64,000 bases of DNA. Origin: Symbiodinium natans. Lineage: Eukaryota > Sar > Dinophyceae > Suessiales > Symbiodiniaceae. The stretch spans positions 1,173,815 through 1,237,814 of the forward strand of contig CAJNDS010001446.1 of assembly GCA_905221605.1 (NCBI GenBank), in the 5' to 3' direction. A program made the position numbers and the translations under genes. The notes under the pieces were generated by a model. The model ran no database searches, had not been told where the DNA came from, and saw nothing but the letters and a program-made list of their open reading frames with translations. The first letter of the stretch is position 1; every line of letters begins with the position of its first letter. Shown one piece after another: positions 11,497 to 30,135 of this stretch.

Positions 11497-11655
11497 ACAG
11501 CCCTTAGTAACGTAGGGATTATAATAGGGGGTTTCTATAATCCCTATGAAGGACTGTTAAGTCCCTAGTAGGGAGTATCATAGGGGGTTACTATAAATCC
11601 CTATGAAGGACTGTTAAGTATGGGGGGGGAAGTATAGGGGGGGAACATCCTCTGA
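11497..11655. mobile_element. Foldback element, family B, internally duplicated
   Basis: Carries two copies of CCCTATGAAGGACTGTTAAG about 60 bp apart, each preceded by a related stretch ending in TATAA(A)T, and ends in GGGGGGAACATCC. The left end is less well preserved than in the other copies. Confidence 0.75.
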
Positions 11656-11749
11656 AGTCTTCAATCATGCGCATGGGCGTCCCGGAGGATGTCATGATGC
11701 TGGCTGGGTTGCCAAGTGCCTGTGACGCTTGGACGAAAAGCTGCGCGAG
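11650..11749 (-). CDS. Exon-like island, unrecognised
   Basis: The minus strand reads LAQLFVQASQALGNPASIMT then SSGTPMRMIEDFR and ends at a GA-type donor (AGAG|GATGTT) that is also the edge of a foldback element (11497-11655). The plus strand is open as well (MRMGVPEDVMMLAGLPS), so the strand is chosen by agreement with neighbouring islands. No domain is recognised. Confidence 0.35.
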
Positions 11750-11865
11750 ATGCATCCCCTAAACCCTAAACCCTAAACACCAAACACCCTAAACCCTAAA
11801 CCCTAAACCCTAAACCCTGAACCCTGAACCCTAAACCCTAAACCCTAAACCTGCCAAAAAAACAC

Positions 11866-11931
11866 AAAGTGGAGAAGTCGGCGCAGCAGCGCCAGGCTCT
11901 TGCGGGCAATGGGACAGGCAACTGGCACCCC
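11866..11931 (-). CDS. Exon-like island, unrecognised
   Basis: The minus strand reads GVPVACPIARKSLALLRRLL then HF between TGTCAG|G and a GT donor (TTT|GTGTTT). It is a basic amphipathic stretch. It lies upstream (minus strand) of the island at 11650-11749 and may belong to the same gene. Confidence 0.35.
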
Positions 11932-11940
11932 CTGACATAG

Positions 11941-12057
11941 GGGCCGGAAGAATTGCGAATGTATTCCCTTATTATGATCTATAAAAACAGTTTAGGGGTT
12001 TAGGGGTTTAGGGGTTTAGGGGTTTAGGGGTTTAGGGGTCATAGGGGCCTTTATGGG
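11941..12057. mobile_element. Element family C carrying a TTTAGGGG array
   Basis: Left end GGGCCGGAAGAATTGCGAAT then GTATTCCCTTATTATG; a run of about six TTTAGGGG octamers follows, then ATAGGGGCCTTTATGGG. The octamers occupy the place of the central loop. Confidence 0.6.
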
Positions 12058-13023
12058 TTTTAGGGGTTTTAGATTAGAGATCACCAGGGACCATGCCTAC
12101 GAAGAGCAGTGAAGCGTGCAAAGGCGCGAAGGCCCCGAGAAACACTCGACTTCCTGCACCGACACCGACTCTGTGAGGATCTTCCCCTAACACCCGAAAC
12201 CCGAAACCCTTAAACCCGAAGACTTGGGATATCTGGGGCGGTATTCTCTGCGGGAGGTCTGTGTGGTCGGGCCACCCCCCTGAACCCTAACCGCAAACCT
12301 AAACCCAAACCCCAGACCCCAAACTTCAAACCCAAACCCTGCTACGTGGGAGGAGACTGGGGCCAGCTGGCGCTGGCGAGGGGAAGAGCGGAGAGAAACC
12401 CTCCCACACCCGAGGCCCGAATGAGCCCCGAAATCTGATGTCCCTTGTCTTGGGAGCTTCTTGAGAGTTATGGGAACCCCCCCCCTCAAAACAGGGACCC
12501 AAACCCTAAACCCCTCAAGAAGGTTTCATGAACCCTAACCCTTGAAAAGCCCCAAAAAACACCCTGGTCCAGCTTCCCCCCACCCCCATGGGCTAAGCTC
12601 GGATCAGAATGCCCATGCCCACAAAGGACTTCATGGTCGTCACCTTCGTTAGGGTTCGTGCTTTCGGCTGCCGCCACTTAAACCTTCAAACCCCAAACCA
12701 TCCTAAACCCTAAACCCTAAACCCTAAACCCTAAACCCAAGGACCCCTTGCCCTGTTCTCGTCAGGATCGTGTTTGGGTTTGGATCTCGGCGGGGTCTAG
12801 GATGGTGTTTTACCCTAAACCCTAAACCCTTCAAGAATTCGCAAAACGCGAAATCAGACCCAACACTCTCGAACCCCCAGACCCAGAATCCCAGAGCCCG
12901 ATGACGCTCACCCTCAGCTGGCGGCCGAAGACCAGTGGCCCCAAAACCCTTTAAACCTACGTCCTCAACCCTAAACCCTAAACCCTAAACCCTAAACCTC
13001 TACCCCCAACCCTAAAAAACCAC

Positions 13024-13083
13024 CTGGGCCGGGGCTCCCCGCAAAGGCGCTGGCGTTGCCCATGCCGCCCCCAGCTCCCCGGC
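13024..13083 (-). CDS. Exon-like island, Gly-rich, unrecognised
   Basis: The minus strand reads RGAGGGMGNASAFAGSPGP between CCGCAG|GC and CAG|GTGG. The composition is low in complexity. It has the usual flanking pattern of CCCTAAA on the left and TTTAGGG on the right. Just downstream on the minus strand, near 12905-12950, a short stretch ends in a canonical GTGAGC donor (GATGLRPPAE) and may be the next exon. Confidence 0.3.
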
Positions 13084-13874
13084 CTGCGGAAACCTTTCGA
13101 CGGGAGGCTTGAGGGGTTTGGGGGTTTAGGGTTTAGGTTTAGGGTTTAGGGTTTAGGGTTTAGGGTTTAGGGCTTAGGGCTTAGGGTTTAGGGCTTAGGG
13201 TTTAGGGTTTAGGGTCTGGGGTTTAAGGTTGAGGGCTAGGGGTTGAAGGCTTCTTTCGGGCTTAGGTTCAGGAGGCTTGAAGCTTGAGGGGAGATGCTGG
13301 CTTAGCATTTAGTTTAGGGTTCTTTCGCATGGGCCTCTAAGGATCCTCTTAAAAAAACGTAAAGGCCATATTAGGAGTACATTTGGGGAACCTCTTGGGG
13401 GTACGTCCCTTCGGCTCCGAGCATGACTCCCTTGAGCCCATCAAGCGTGGGAGGGGTTCGGTAGCATCAGATTCCGGGTTGGGCTCCCTAAACCCGACGT
13501 CCTAAGTCCTAAACCCTAAACCCTGAAGCCCAACAACCAAAACCCCTAAACCCACGAAACCCCAAAAACCCTAAACCCTAAACCCCCGAAAACCTCAAAC
13601 CCCGAAAGCCTAAAGCCTTGCACCTTCATAGTCCACGAGCCGAGGCCCCCAGCATTCGGCAGGTTGTTGTAGCTGGAGTGCCTATGAAGGATGTATATTT
13701 AGGGTTTAGGGTTTAGGGGTTTAGGGGTTTAGGGTTTAGGGGTTTAGGGGTTTAGGGGTTTAGGGTTTGGGGTTTAGGGTTTAGGGTTTAGGGTTTAGGG
13801 TTTAGGGTTTAGGGTTTAGGGTTTAGGGTTTAGGGTTTAGGGTTTAGGGTTTAGGGTTTAGGGTTCCAAATATT

Positions 13875-13974
13875 GGGGTTTACGAAATGGGAGGGACCCC
13901 TCAACTAGACCCCAAAAAGTAGGATTCCTTCTTCTACGGACCCTAATAAGGTACCACTGATATCGGAAATCCCC
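13875..13974. mobile_element. Inverted-repeat element, family A
   Basis: Starts GGGGTTTACGAAAT, contains GACCCC, AGTAGGATTCC and AAGGTACC motifs, and ends TATCGGAAATCCCC. These motifs recur in all family A copies. It sits directly after a long TTTAGGG array. Confidence 0.8.
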
Positions 13975-14192
13975 ATATATGCAAACATTGTCATAAGGGC
14001 CCCCGACAGAGATAAACCCTCAGCCCCAAACCCCAAACGACCCGAAAAGCACCAGATGTTGATGATTTACCCCATACCCTGAACCCTGAACCCTAAACCC
14101 TAAACCCTAAACCCTATACGCACCCTAAACCCTCAACCGTAAACCCTAAACCCTAAACCCTAAACCCTAAACCCTACACCCTAAACCCTAGG

Positions 14193-14268
14193 GCTGTGCT
14201 GAGGGCGAGGGCTGCGAGGAGAGGCTCGCGAGCTCGAAGCCCATGAAGTCGATGAAGCCGATGTTTTC
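14193..14268 (-). CDS. Exon-like island, unrecognised
   Basis: The minus strand reads ENIGFIDFMGFELASLSSQ then PSPSAQ after GCCAG|G. High third-position GC and the absence of stops support coding. No family is recognised. It may belong with islands at 14667-14731 and 14958-15014, which have a similar style. Confidence 0.4.
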
Positions 14269-14666
14269 CTGGCCCCAAGGTGGGGGGGTTTGTTTGGGTT
14301 TAGGGTTTAGAGGGCTTAGGGCTTAGGGTTTAGGGTTTAGGGTTTAGGGTTTAGGGTTTAGGGTTTAGGGTTTAGGGTTTAGGGTTTAGGGTTGAGGGTT
14401 AGGGTGACAGGGAGGAGTCGTGACGGTGTAGGGTGAAGGGGTTGAGGGGGGCGGGGGTTTGGCACATCGCTCCACGGCTGAAATGGGATCCTGAACCCGC
14501 CCTCAAACCCCGGAACTCCAGCCCAAACCCCGAACCCCAGGATTGGACCCTGAAGCGCCAACATGGGTTTAGGGTTTAGGGCTAGGGTTTAGGGCTTACG
14601 GCTGAAGGCTTAGGGCTTAGGGCTTAGGGTTTAGGATGTAGGGTCTGAAGGTTTAGGGTTTAACGT

Positions 14667-14731
14667 CTAGCCCACTGCCCTCTCCAATGCCAAGCACGCG
14701 CGGGCCGCCAAGTGTGTCTCCAGGACGAAGC
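14667..14731 (-). CDS. Exon-like island, unrecognised
   Basis: The minus strand reads GFVLETHLAARACLALERAV then G and a TAG, after CCAAG|G. Either this is a last exon or a donor lies before the stop. Helical composition. No family is recognised. Confidence 0.35.
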
Positions 14732-14781
14732 CTTGGAACGGCTACCAGCTTCCCTAAACTCCTAAAACCTAAACCCTAAAC

Positions 14782-14890
14782 TTGGGATGTTCGGATGTTC
14801 CCCCTTATGCTATCAGTCCTTCATAGGGATTAGAGTACCCTCGATTAGAATCCCCATTAAGGACTGTTCGTACAAGGGGGAACATCCCAA
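14782..14890. mobile_element. Foldback element, family B
   Basis: Left arm TTGGGATGTT is partly duplicated (GGATGTTC twice), then CCCCCTTATGCTATCAGTCC. Right arm GGACTGTTCGTACAAGGGGG then AACATCCCAA. It lies between two exon-like islands. Confidence 0.85.
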
Positions 14891-14957
14891 CCCTAAACCT
14901 TGAAACCCTAATCCCTAAACCCTAGACCGCCAGCCCTATGCTTGAAAAGGTGTGTTC

Positions 14958-15014
14958 AGACTGCCCACACCCCCTCGAAGACGAGGATGCTGCGCTGCGT
15001 CTCGTCATCCAGAC
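14958..15014 (-). CDS. Exon-like island, unrecognised
   Basis: The minus strand reads LDDETQRSILVFEGVWAV after CCCCAG|GT. Acidic start followed by an alternating hydrophobic segment, as in a beta strand. No family is recognised. A foldback element (14782-14890) separates it from the next island. Confidence 0.35.
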
Positions 15015-15816
15015 CTGGGGACTTGGATGGGATTCTGGAGTTAGGGCTCAGGGATTAGGCGGTTTTGGGTTTCGGGTTTAGGACTTAGGGTTTGGGAGTT
15101 AGGGCTTGGGGTTTTGGGATTCTAGGATTTGGGATTCAGGGCTTATGAATAAGTTCTAGGGCTCAGGGTTGGGGATTTAGGGAACCGAGAAAGAGAAAGT
15201 GTACCCTTTTTTGTTGGTCTCGCGGAGTTTATCAAGCAGCCCGGCCCCAAAGAAAGGGAAGGCAGAAGGCAGAGGTCTAAGGCAGGAAGGTTTGGGGGGT
15301 TTGGGGTTTTGGGGTTTTGGGGTTTGGGGTTTGGGGTTTGGGGTTTAGGGTTTAGGGTTTAAGGCTTAGGGTGCACAAAAGAGCGGCTGTGGCCCGGCTT
15401 TGTACACCGTCAGATCAGAAACGGAAAGGAAATATTTCTGTTACTGCTGCTACGTTTAGGATGGTTCCTATTTCTGCTAGTAGTACGACTAACTAGTATA
15501 CTTACTATTGTTTTTTGCTGTGATTATTGCTATTCTTTTGTGATCATTAGTACGCTTCTTTGTACTATTTCTAGTGTTGCTACTCATATTGTCCGAACCT
15601 GGAAAGCTTCGGCAAGGATGCCCCCCCCCCCCCCCGAAACAGCGAAACCCACAAAAGTCCTAAAACATTCTGAGACTCTAACCTCCAAAAAAAAGCTAAA
15701 AACCTTGAGGGCCCGCCACCAAAAACCCCTAAGCCTCCCCCCCCCCCCCCCACTAACCCCTAAACCCCAACTTTGTCCAAGCGCCACCTAAAACCTCCCC
15801 CCAGAAACCCACCCCC

Positions 15817-15847
<31 letters not shown>

Positions 15848-17305
15848 GTTTCCGTTTCCGTCCGGGGCCCCCCAGCTGTTGAGGTCCACATCCACCAGGT
15901 CATCGTCCACAGCTGCACCGATGACGCTGGGGCCATGGCCTCGAGTTGGCGATGGCGCGAGGAGTACTGGGAGTAAGAGTAGCCAGAAGAATGAATGCAA
16001 GTACTAGTATAAATGCTGAAAAAAGAATGGAAACGAGGCGAGCCAGAAACATTCGCCCTACGGATCTTGCTCACGTCATCAATAGTCTACGCTTGCCCTC
16101 TCGACGCGCATATACAAAGCGCCCAGGGGCCTCACAAGGTACAGCACAGCTCTCAGTCTCAACTCTTGAAAACACAACAACGGCTTCAAACAACCATGAC
16201 CATGCGCCACAACGAAAAAAATGCAATCTTCGTGAACAGCATGACTTCGAATTGAGGACGGATGGTGCAGGAACAAAGCAAGTCCAAACGCCGAGAATCT
16301 GAAACGGCGCGCGCCAGCATCTTTGCAACTAGGGCATCGGCCATGGTCATCCATCTGGACCATCGCTTCAAGGCTTTTCTTCGCTGTATGGCAGGGATGG
16401 GGGGGGGGGGGGGGGGCTCTACCATTGGGGTCCCCTTGGTGGCCTTTACCAGTAGGACTCCTGGTATAGAGGATCCCGAAACAAGGCGGGGGGGGGGTCC
16501 TGAGTAAATTACAAACGGGATTTAGAGCAACCCCCAAAAAAGGATCATGAGGTCCTTTCATGCGAGTGCTTCACGGCCCTGCTGGCCTTGCACAAGCCAC
16601 GGCATACTCCCTGCCCGTGCGCGATGTAATTTAGGGAGCAGCTTCAAGCCATGCCACTTGAGCAGACTCCACCATCAAGAAAATCTGGCTCGATGCAATG
16701 ACCCTATGCTGATTGCTGTTGATCACCCTCGGCCCTCAGAAGGCACGACAATGTCTCCTGCCAGGGTTTGGGGTTCAGGGGTTAGGGTTTGAGGTTTGGG
16801 GTTTAGGGTGTAGGGTTTGAGTTTTAGGGTTTAGGGTAGGGTTTAGGGTTTAGGGTTTAGGGTTTAGGGTTTAGGGTTTAGGGTTTAGGGTTTAGGGTTT
16901 AGGGTTTAGGGTTTAGGGTTTAGGGTTTAGGTTAGGGTTTAGGGTTTAGGGTTTAGGGTTTAGGGTTTAGGGTTTAGGGTTTAGGGTTTAGGGTTTAGGG
17001 TTTAGGGTTTAGGGTTTAGGGTTTAGGGTTTAGGGTTTAGGGTTTAGGGTTTAGGGTTTAGGGTTTAGGGCTAGGCCTTAGGATCTAGGTTGACAAGCAG
17101 GACCGCAATCAAGATGCTCTCCTGCCCTCGGCTGCCCTTCCTTACCCACCAATCTCCGGTCTCGGCTGCACGCTAAACCCCCATCTCGAAGTTTGGGGGG
17201 GGGGGGGGGTTTTAACCCTAAACCCTAAACCCCAAACTCTGAAAAATCTCCTGAAATACGATCCTCTTAAAACCTAAACCGAAACCCTAAACCGGTCTTA
17301 AACCC

Positions 17306-17310
<5 letters not shown>

Positions 17311-17342
<32 letters not shown>
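17311..17342. repeat. GA dinucleotide run
   Basis: Sixteen GA repeats followed by a short A run. Confidence 0.97.
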
Positions 17343-17346
<4 letters not shown>

Positions 17347-17767
17347 AAAAAGTGACATGTCGCAAGGGCCTACCTAGTAGGGTTGCAGGGTTTTAGGGCT
17401 TGGCCGGCGTTTTCATTCACCAGCGCCTCTCTTGGTCAGCAGGCATTTGCCCGTTGGCCGCAATTGGGCGCTGGAGCAGCTAGCAGCCGTGAGCTGCTCT
17501 GTTGCAGTTCTGACACACACCAAGCTCTCCCCCCACTAGAACCACCACCCTAAAACCCCTAACCCCTCAAACCTAAGCCCTAAAGCCCCCACTCCTTTCT
17601 GCCCCAAAACCCAAACCCTAAACCCTCTAAAAATCTCCACTCCTTCCTGCCCTAAAGGAGCGGCCCTCAGCGCAAGTAGAGCTTCAGCAAGTCCCAGAGG
17701 AAGTCCAGGAGGATGGCTGGCCGTTAGCTGTGAAGGATCGGGAACGCCGGCTTGCGGAGGGCTCTGA

Positions 17768-18175
17768 GAGGCTGAGAGCGCTTTGAGGGCTTTGAGGGTT
17801 TGAGGGTTTTGAGGGTGTTGAGGTGTTGAGGGTTTTGAGGTTTTTGAGGGTTTTGAGGGTTTTGAGGGTGTTGAGGGTGTTGAGGGTTTTGAGGGTTTTG
17901 AGGGTGTTGAGGGTGTTGAGGGTGTTGAGGGTTTTGAGGGTTTTGAGGGTTTTGAGGGTTTTGAGGGTGTTGAGGGTGTTGAGGGTTTTGAGGGTTTTGA
18001 GGGTGTTGAGGGTGTTGAGGGTTTTGAGGGTGTTGAGGGTTTTGAGGGCTTTGAGGGTTTTGAGGGTTTTGAGGGTTTTGAGGGTGTTGAGGGTTTTGAG
18101 GGCTTTGAGGGTTTTGAGGGTTTTGAGGGTTTTGAGGGTTTTGAGGGTTTTGAGGGTTTGAGGGTTTGAGGGTTT
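17768..18175. repeat. 9-bp minisatellite TTTTGAGGG / TGTTGAGGG
   Basis: About 44 copies of a 9-bp unit that alternates between TTTTGAGGG and TGTTGAGGG, with a few CTTTGAGGG. The unit is a multiple of three and gives an Arg-Val-Leu repeat frame on the plus strand (17823-18161), which I do not treat as a gene. It grades into TTTAGGG at its right end and probably derives from a degenerate heptamer. Confidence 0.95.
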
Positions 18176-18840
18176 AGGGTTTAGGGTTCAGGGGTTTACG
18201 CAAGCAGCATGTGGACGGTCCGAGCAGGAAGGGTTTAGGGTTTAGGGTTTAGGAAGTTTAGGGTTTGGGGTTTAGGGTTTCCTTGGGGCTTTTCCGGGAT
18301 TTGGGGGTAACCCTAAACGCTTTCGGGATGGAGAAGCCTATCGGAATCCAATGCAGCTTGCACTCCCTGGCTGATTCGAATACGTGCTTCCCATGTACCC
18401 TAAACCCTCAACCCTAGACCCGGAAAACCCCAAAAAAGGTTACAGGCTCGACTGCTAAGGTTAGGCAGCGTGACTGATCCAGCCTGCAGTAGCCGTGCAT
18501 TGTTGCAGCGCCCTATTCTTGTACCGTACTCTCTGGATGCTCTACCCACTACGCCGCAGTGGAGCTCTTCTTGTGCTCTTGTATCATGGAAAGCCTTCAA
18601 GCCCAATTCCTACACTTGATGAGTTTTTAAACTCCCGCAAACTTCCCGGAACCTGACACCTAGCTAAACTCTGCCAAACCTGAAACCCTGGACTCTTTAA
18701 CTCTCAACCTGAAACCCTGAAACCCCAAAGGCAACCTTACGCCGGAATCAACAAACAAAAGAAAAGCAATTGTCGCAAACCCTAAACCCTAAACCCTTAA
18801 CCCTTAACCCTTAAACCCTTAAAGCCTTAACCCTAAACCC

Positions 18841-18915
18841 GTGCGACAGCTCCGCCTGTTCACGAAGCAGGCGCAGCCAAGAATGGCAGCCCTCGGCAAG
18901 GACGCGCGCGTTTGA
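18841..18915 (+). CDS. Possible plus-strand last exon, unrecognised
   Basis: The plus strand reads VRQLRLFTKQAQPRMAALGK then DARV and TGA, directly after a CCCTAAACCC array. It is one of few islands that read better on the plus strand. No family is recognised. Confidence 0.3.
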   Translation: MRQLRLFTKQAQPRMAALGKDARV

Positions 18916-20311
18916 GGGCTTTGGGATGTTCATAGTTGCTTAGGGTTGTGCCCCTAAACCCTAAAGCCTAAACCCGAAACCCTAAACCCTCAACCCTAAA
19001 CCCTAAACCTTAAACCCTAGACCCCAGACCCTAAACCCTAAACCCTAAACCTTAAACCCTGCATGAAGGTCTCAGGGGCACATGGATCTTGAGTGGTCAA
19101 AACGAAGCCCGCCCCGCAATGCAGACTGTGGCTTCTTTAGGGTTTTGGGGCTTAGTACGGTTTGGGTTTTAGTAGGTTTCAGGGTTTTGGGGTTTAAGCT
19201 TTAGGGCTTAAGGTTTAGAGTTTTAGGGCTTAGCAGGTTTTAGGGCTTTGGGGTTTTGGGGGTTTAGTAGGTTTGGGGTTTAGGGTTTAGGGTTTTAGGG
19301 CGTTTAGGGCGTTTTGGGGTTTTGGGGGTTTGGTAGGCTCAGTAGGTTTCGTAGGCTTGGAGCACAGGCCGCTACACGGAAGGGCTGGCGACGGCTGAGG
19401 CCGAAGCAACGTCAGGAACCTGAGCCGACCCGAGCCGGAAACGCCAGGAAATGTTGGGGAACTTTATGGCCAACTGGGGGTTCCCCTAAGTTGGGGGTAC
19501 AGTACCCTTTCTCCTTTTGGGGTTCAGGGATTAGGGTTTAGAGTTTCTGGGGGTAATTAGGGTTTAGGGTTTGGCCGGGGGGGTGGGGTCCCACAAGTTG
19601 ATTAAGAAGGAGTATACTGCGTCGGCGTATTATGGAGGGCCCTTACTTGGACTTAGGGTGATGTTCTTCCACCAAGAAAACTCCCTCCACAGTCCCTCCA
19701 ACAGTTCATCCCGGGGAGCATGGGGTTCTGCGCCGTCTCTGACCAGCTCGCATGTTTGCTTCCGGTCCTTGGCAACACCCCTCCGGACACAACCCCCATG
19801 GCTTCGGGCATCCCAAAGGCCAACTGCTCAACCCCTACTCCTAGCAGGGAGTAAGTACCGAGCTCGGGACATCCCTCAGCCTCACACGTGAGGCCCAGGC
19901 TGGGCAGCTTTTGCGCGTACGGGCTAAGGGGTTGAGGGCTTCGGGTACCAGAGGAAGTTGTTGCGTGCTTTCGGCCACGTCGCATCCTGGTGTAAATGTA
20001 CAGCGCCAGGTCGGTGTCCTGCAGGGTCGGTGGTTTAAGGCTTGGGCAAAAGCCCTGATTTGGGATGATCTGGGCTTATAGAGGCTTAGACGTAAATCAT
20101 GGGTTCCCAGCCCCGGTTAGCCTTCACGGAATGCCAGTGCCCTCCTCCCACCCAGCACGAAACGACAAAAAGGCAATGACCACTGAAGCACCAGCAACTG
20201 CACCGATGCGAAGATCACCCGTAAAGAGAGACAGACAGAGACACTGAAAGACAAGGGCTCGAACTGCCTCAGCGTTGCTTCAACCGCTTCTCTGTCCCAC
20301 CCGTAACAAAC

Positions 20312-20414
20312 GGGAGTTTACGAAAATGGGGGACCCCTAACAAATAGACCCCGAACAGTAGGATTCCATGATAAGAAGGACCCCAACAAGGTGCCCCCTC
20401 ATATCGGAAAAACC
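20312..20414. mobile_element. Inverted-repeat element, family A
   Basis: Starts GGGAGTTTACGAAAAT, has AGACCCCGAACAGTAGGATT, and ends ATATCGGAAAAACCC, running straight into a CCCTAAA array. Confidence 0.8.
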
Positions 20415-20469
20415 CTAAACCCTAAACCCTAAACCCTAAACCCTAAACCCTAAACCCTAAACCCTAAAC

Positions 20470-28948
<8,479 letters not shown>

Positions 28949-29459
28949 CTGGAAACCCCCCGTTCTGAAGGGGGGTTTAGGGTTTAGGGTTTAGGGTTTA
29001 AGGTTTAGGGTTTAGGGTTTAGGGTTTAGGGTTTAGGGTTTAAGGTTTAGGGTTTAGGGTTTAGGGTTTAGGGTTTAGGGTTCAGGGTTTAGGGTTTAGG
29101 GTTTAGGGTTTAGGGTTCAGCATCTCAAAGTTCAAGCATTCACTCTAGGTTAGCAGCTTTTCAAGCGCCCGAAAAGTACCCACCCACCCCGAGAATCCCT
29201 AAATTGAACCCTAAGCACTCGTCCCTGAACCTTAGACGCTAACCTGAGAAACTAGAACCCTAAGCCCGGAACCCCAAACCCGAGGCCTTGAACCCTCAGT
29301 TCCTTGAACCGGATGTAGGGCTCTTCAACGCTGGCGGTCATTTGCTCAAGCACGCCAACCAGTGGCTTTGAAAATGAGGGGGGGGAGGGGGGGGAGGGGG
29401 GGGGGGAGGGGGGAGGGAGGGGGGGGAGAGGGGGGGGCTTCCAGGGTTTCGGGTTGCAG

Positions 29460-29811
29460 GGGGAATGCTGCAAAGCCACGCACCAGGCCTCCTTTTCCGC
29501 ACCGTTGAGGAGTAGAGAGTTTGGCGCCGGGGGCTGTACAGGGTAGGTTTGGAGATGTTCGCCTGGGGCGACGGCCTCCGAAAGCTGAAAGAACTTTCTG
29601 TTCCCGGCGCCGCTGTGCCCTTGCATGGGCACTGCGATATCCAAGCGCCAGGACCAGCTGGGCAGTGTCTGCGCCAGCGCTCCGGCCAGTGCTGCTTGGA
29701 TGTAAGGGTTTGCCAGGCACGAGCCCATTGCCGCAGCAAGGGCCCCGCCAGCCAGCTCCAAAGAGCCAAAATCAGCCAACAACTCAACGAATTCTGTATT
29801 GCGGAAGGCCC
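29460..29811 (-). CDS. Long exon-like reading frame, unrecognised
   Basis: After CTGAAG|G the minus strand reads AFRNTEFVELLADFGSLELA then GGALAAAMGSCLANPYIQAA and continues open through LDIAVPMQGHSGAGNRKFFQ into a proline-rich tail near 29440-29350. It lies between the transporter stop (30136) and the ankyrin exons, so it may be a 5' exon of the ankyrin gene or a separate small gene. The Ala-rich start could be a membrane or helical segment. The proline-rich tail is a poly-C tract and may not be coding. Confidence 0.45.
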
Positions 29812-30135
29812 TTCAGGCCCCACTAAACGATTCCATCCGGGAAGGAAGAAAATCTGCCTACTTTTGGTTGAGGCAAAGGCGGGCTGCAGCAGCTCAGACC
29901 CCCATAGTGGCCTTCGCGGGCTCTCCCTCATCGTTCTCCTGACACGATTTTAGGGTTTAGGGTTTAGGGTTTAGGGTTTAGGGTTTAGGGTTTAGGGTTT
30001 AGGGTTTAGGGCATGAATTCCTGAACACTCAGAAACCCTGACATGTTGCAAGGCGGCAACATGGCAGAGACGCCCTTGAAATCGCTTGAACGTCGAAGCC
30101 CTCAGACACTAGCGGCATCCCACCCGCACCCTTGA

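Larger units (their letters stand above)
15020..18835. other. Gap without a supported gene
   Basis: Contains TTTGGGG and TTTAGGG arrays (16820-17075 is the longest), C and G homopolymers (15620, 15740, 15812-15837, 16399), a GA run and the 9-bp minisatellite. Unique sequence at 15860-16780 has overlapping ORFs on both strands, the longest 160 codons (16561-16079 minus), with no recognisable motif. Confidence 0.5.

Noticed and set aside
15540-16792. Overlapping ORFs of 60 to 160 codons
   Set aside because: Open on both strands, broken by C and G homopolymers, with no motif or splice pattern.
17823-18161. 112-codon Arg-Val-Leu repeat ORF
   Set aside because: Product of a 9-bp minisatellite; no start context, splice sites or unique sequence.
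29346-29460. Proline-rich tail of the 29.3-29.8 kb ORF
   Set aside because: It is a G/C homopolymer-like tract open in all minus frames; coding support stops before it.
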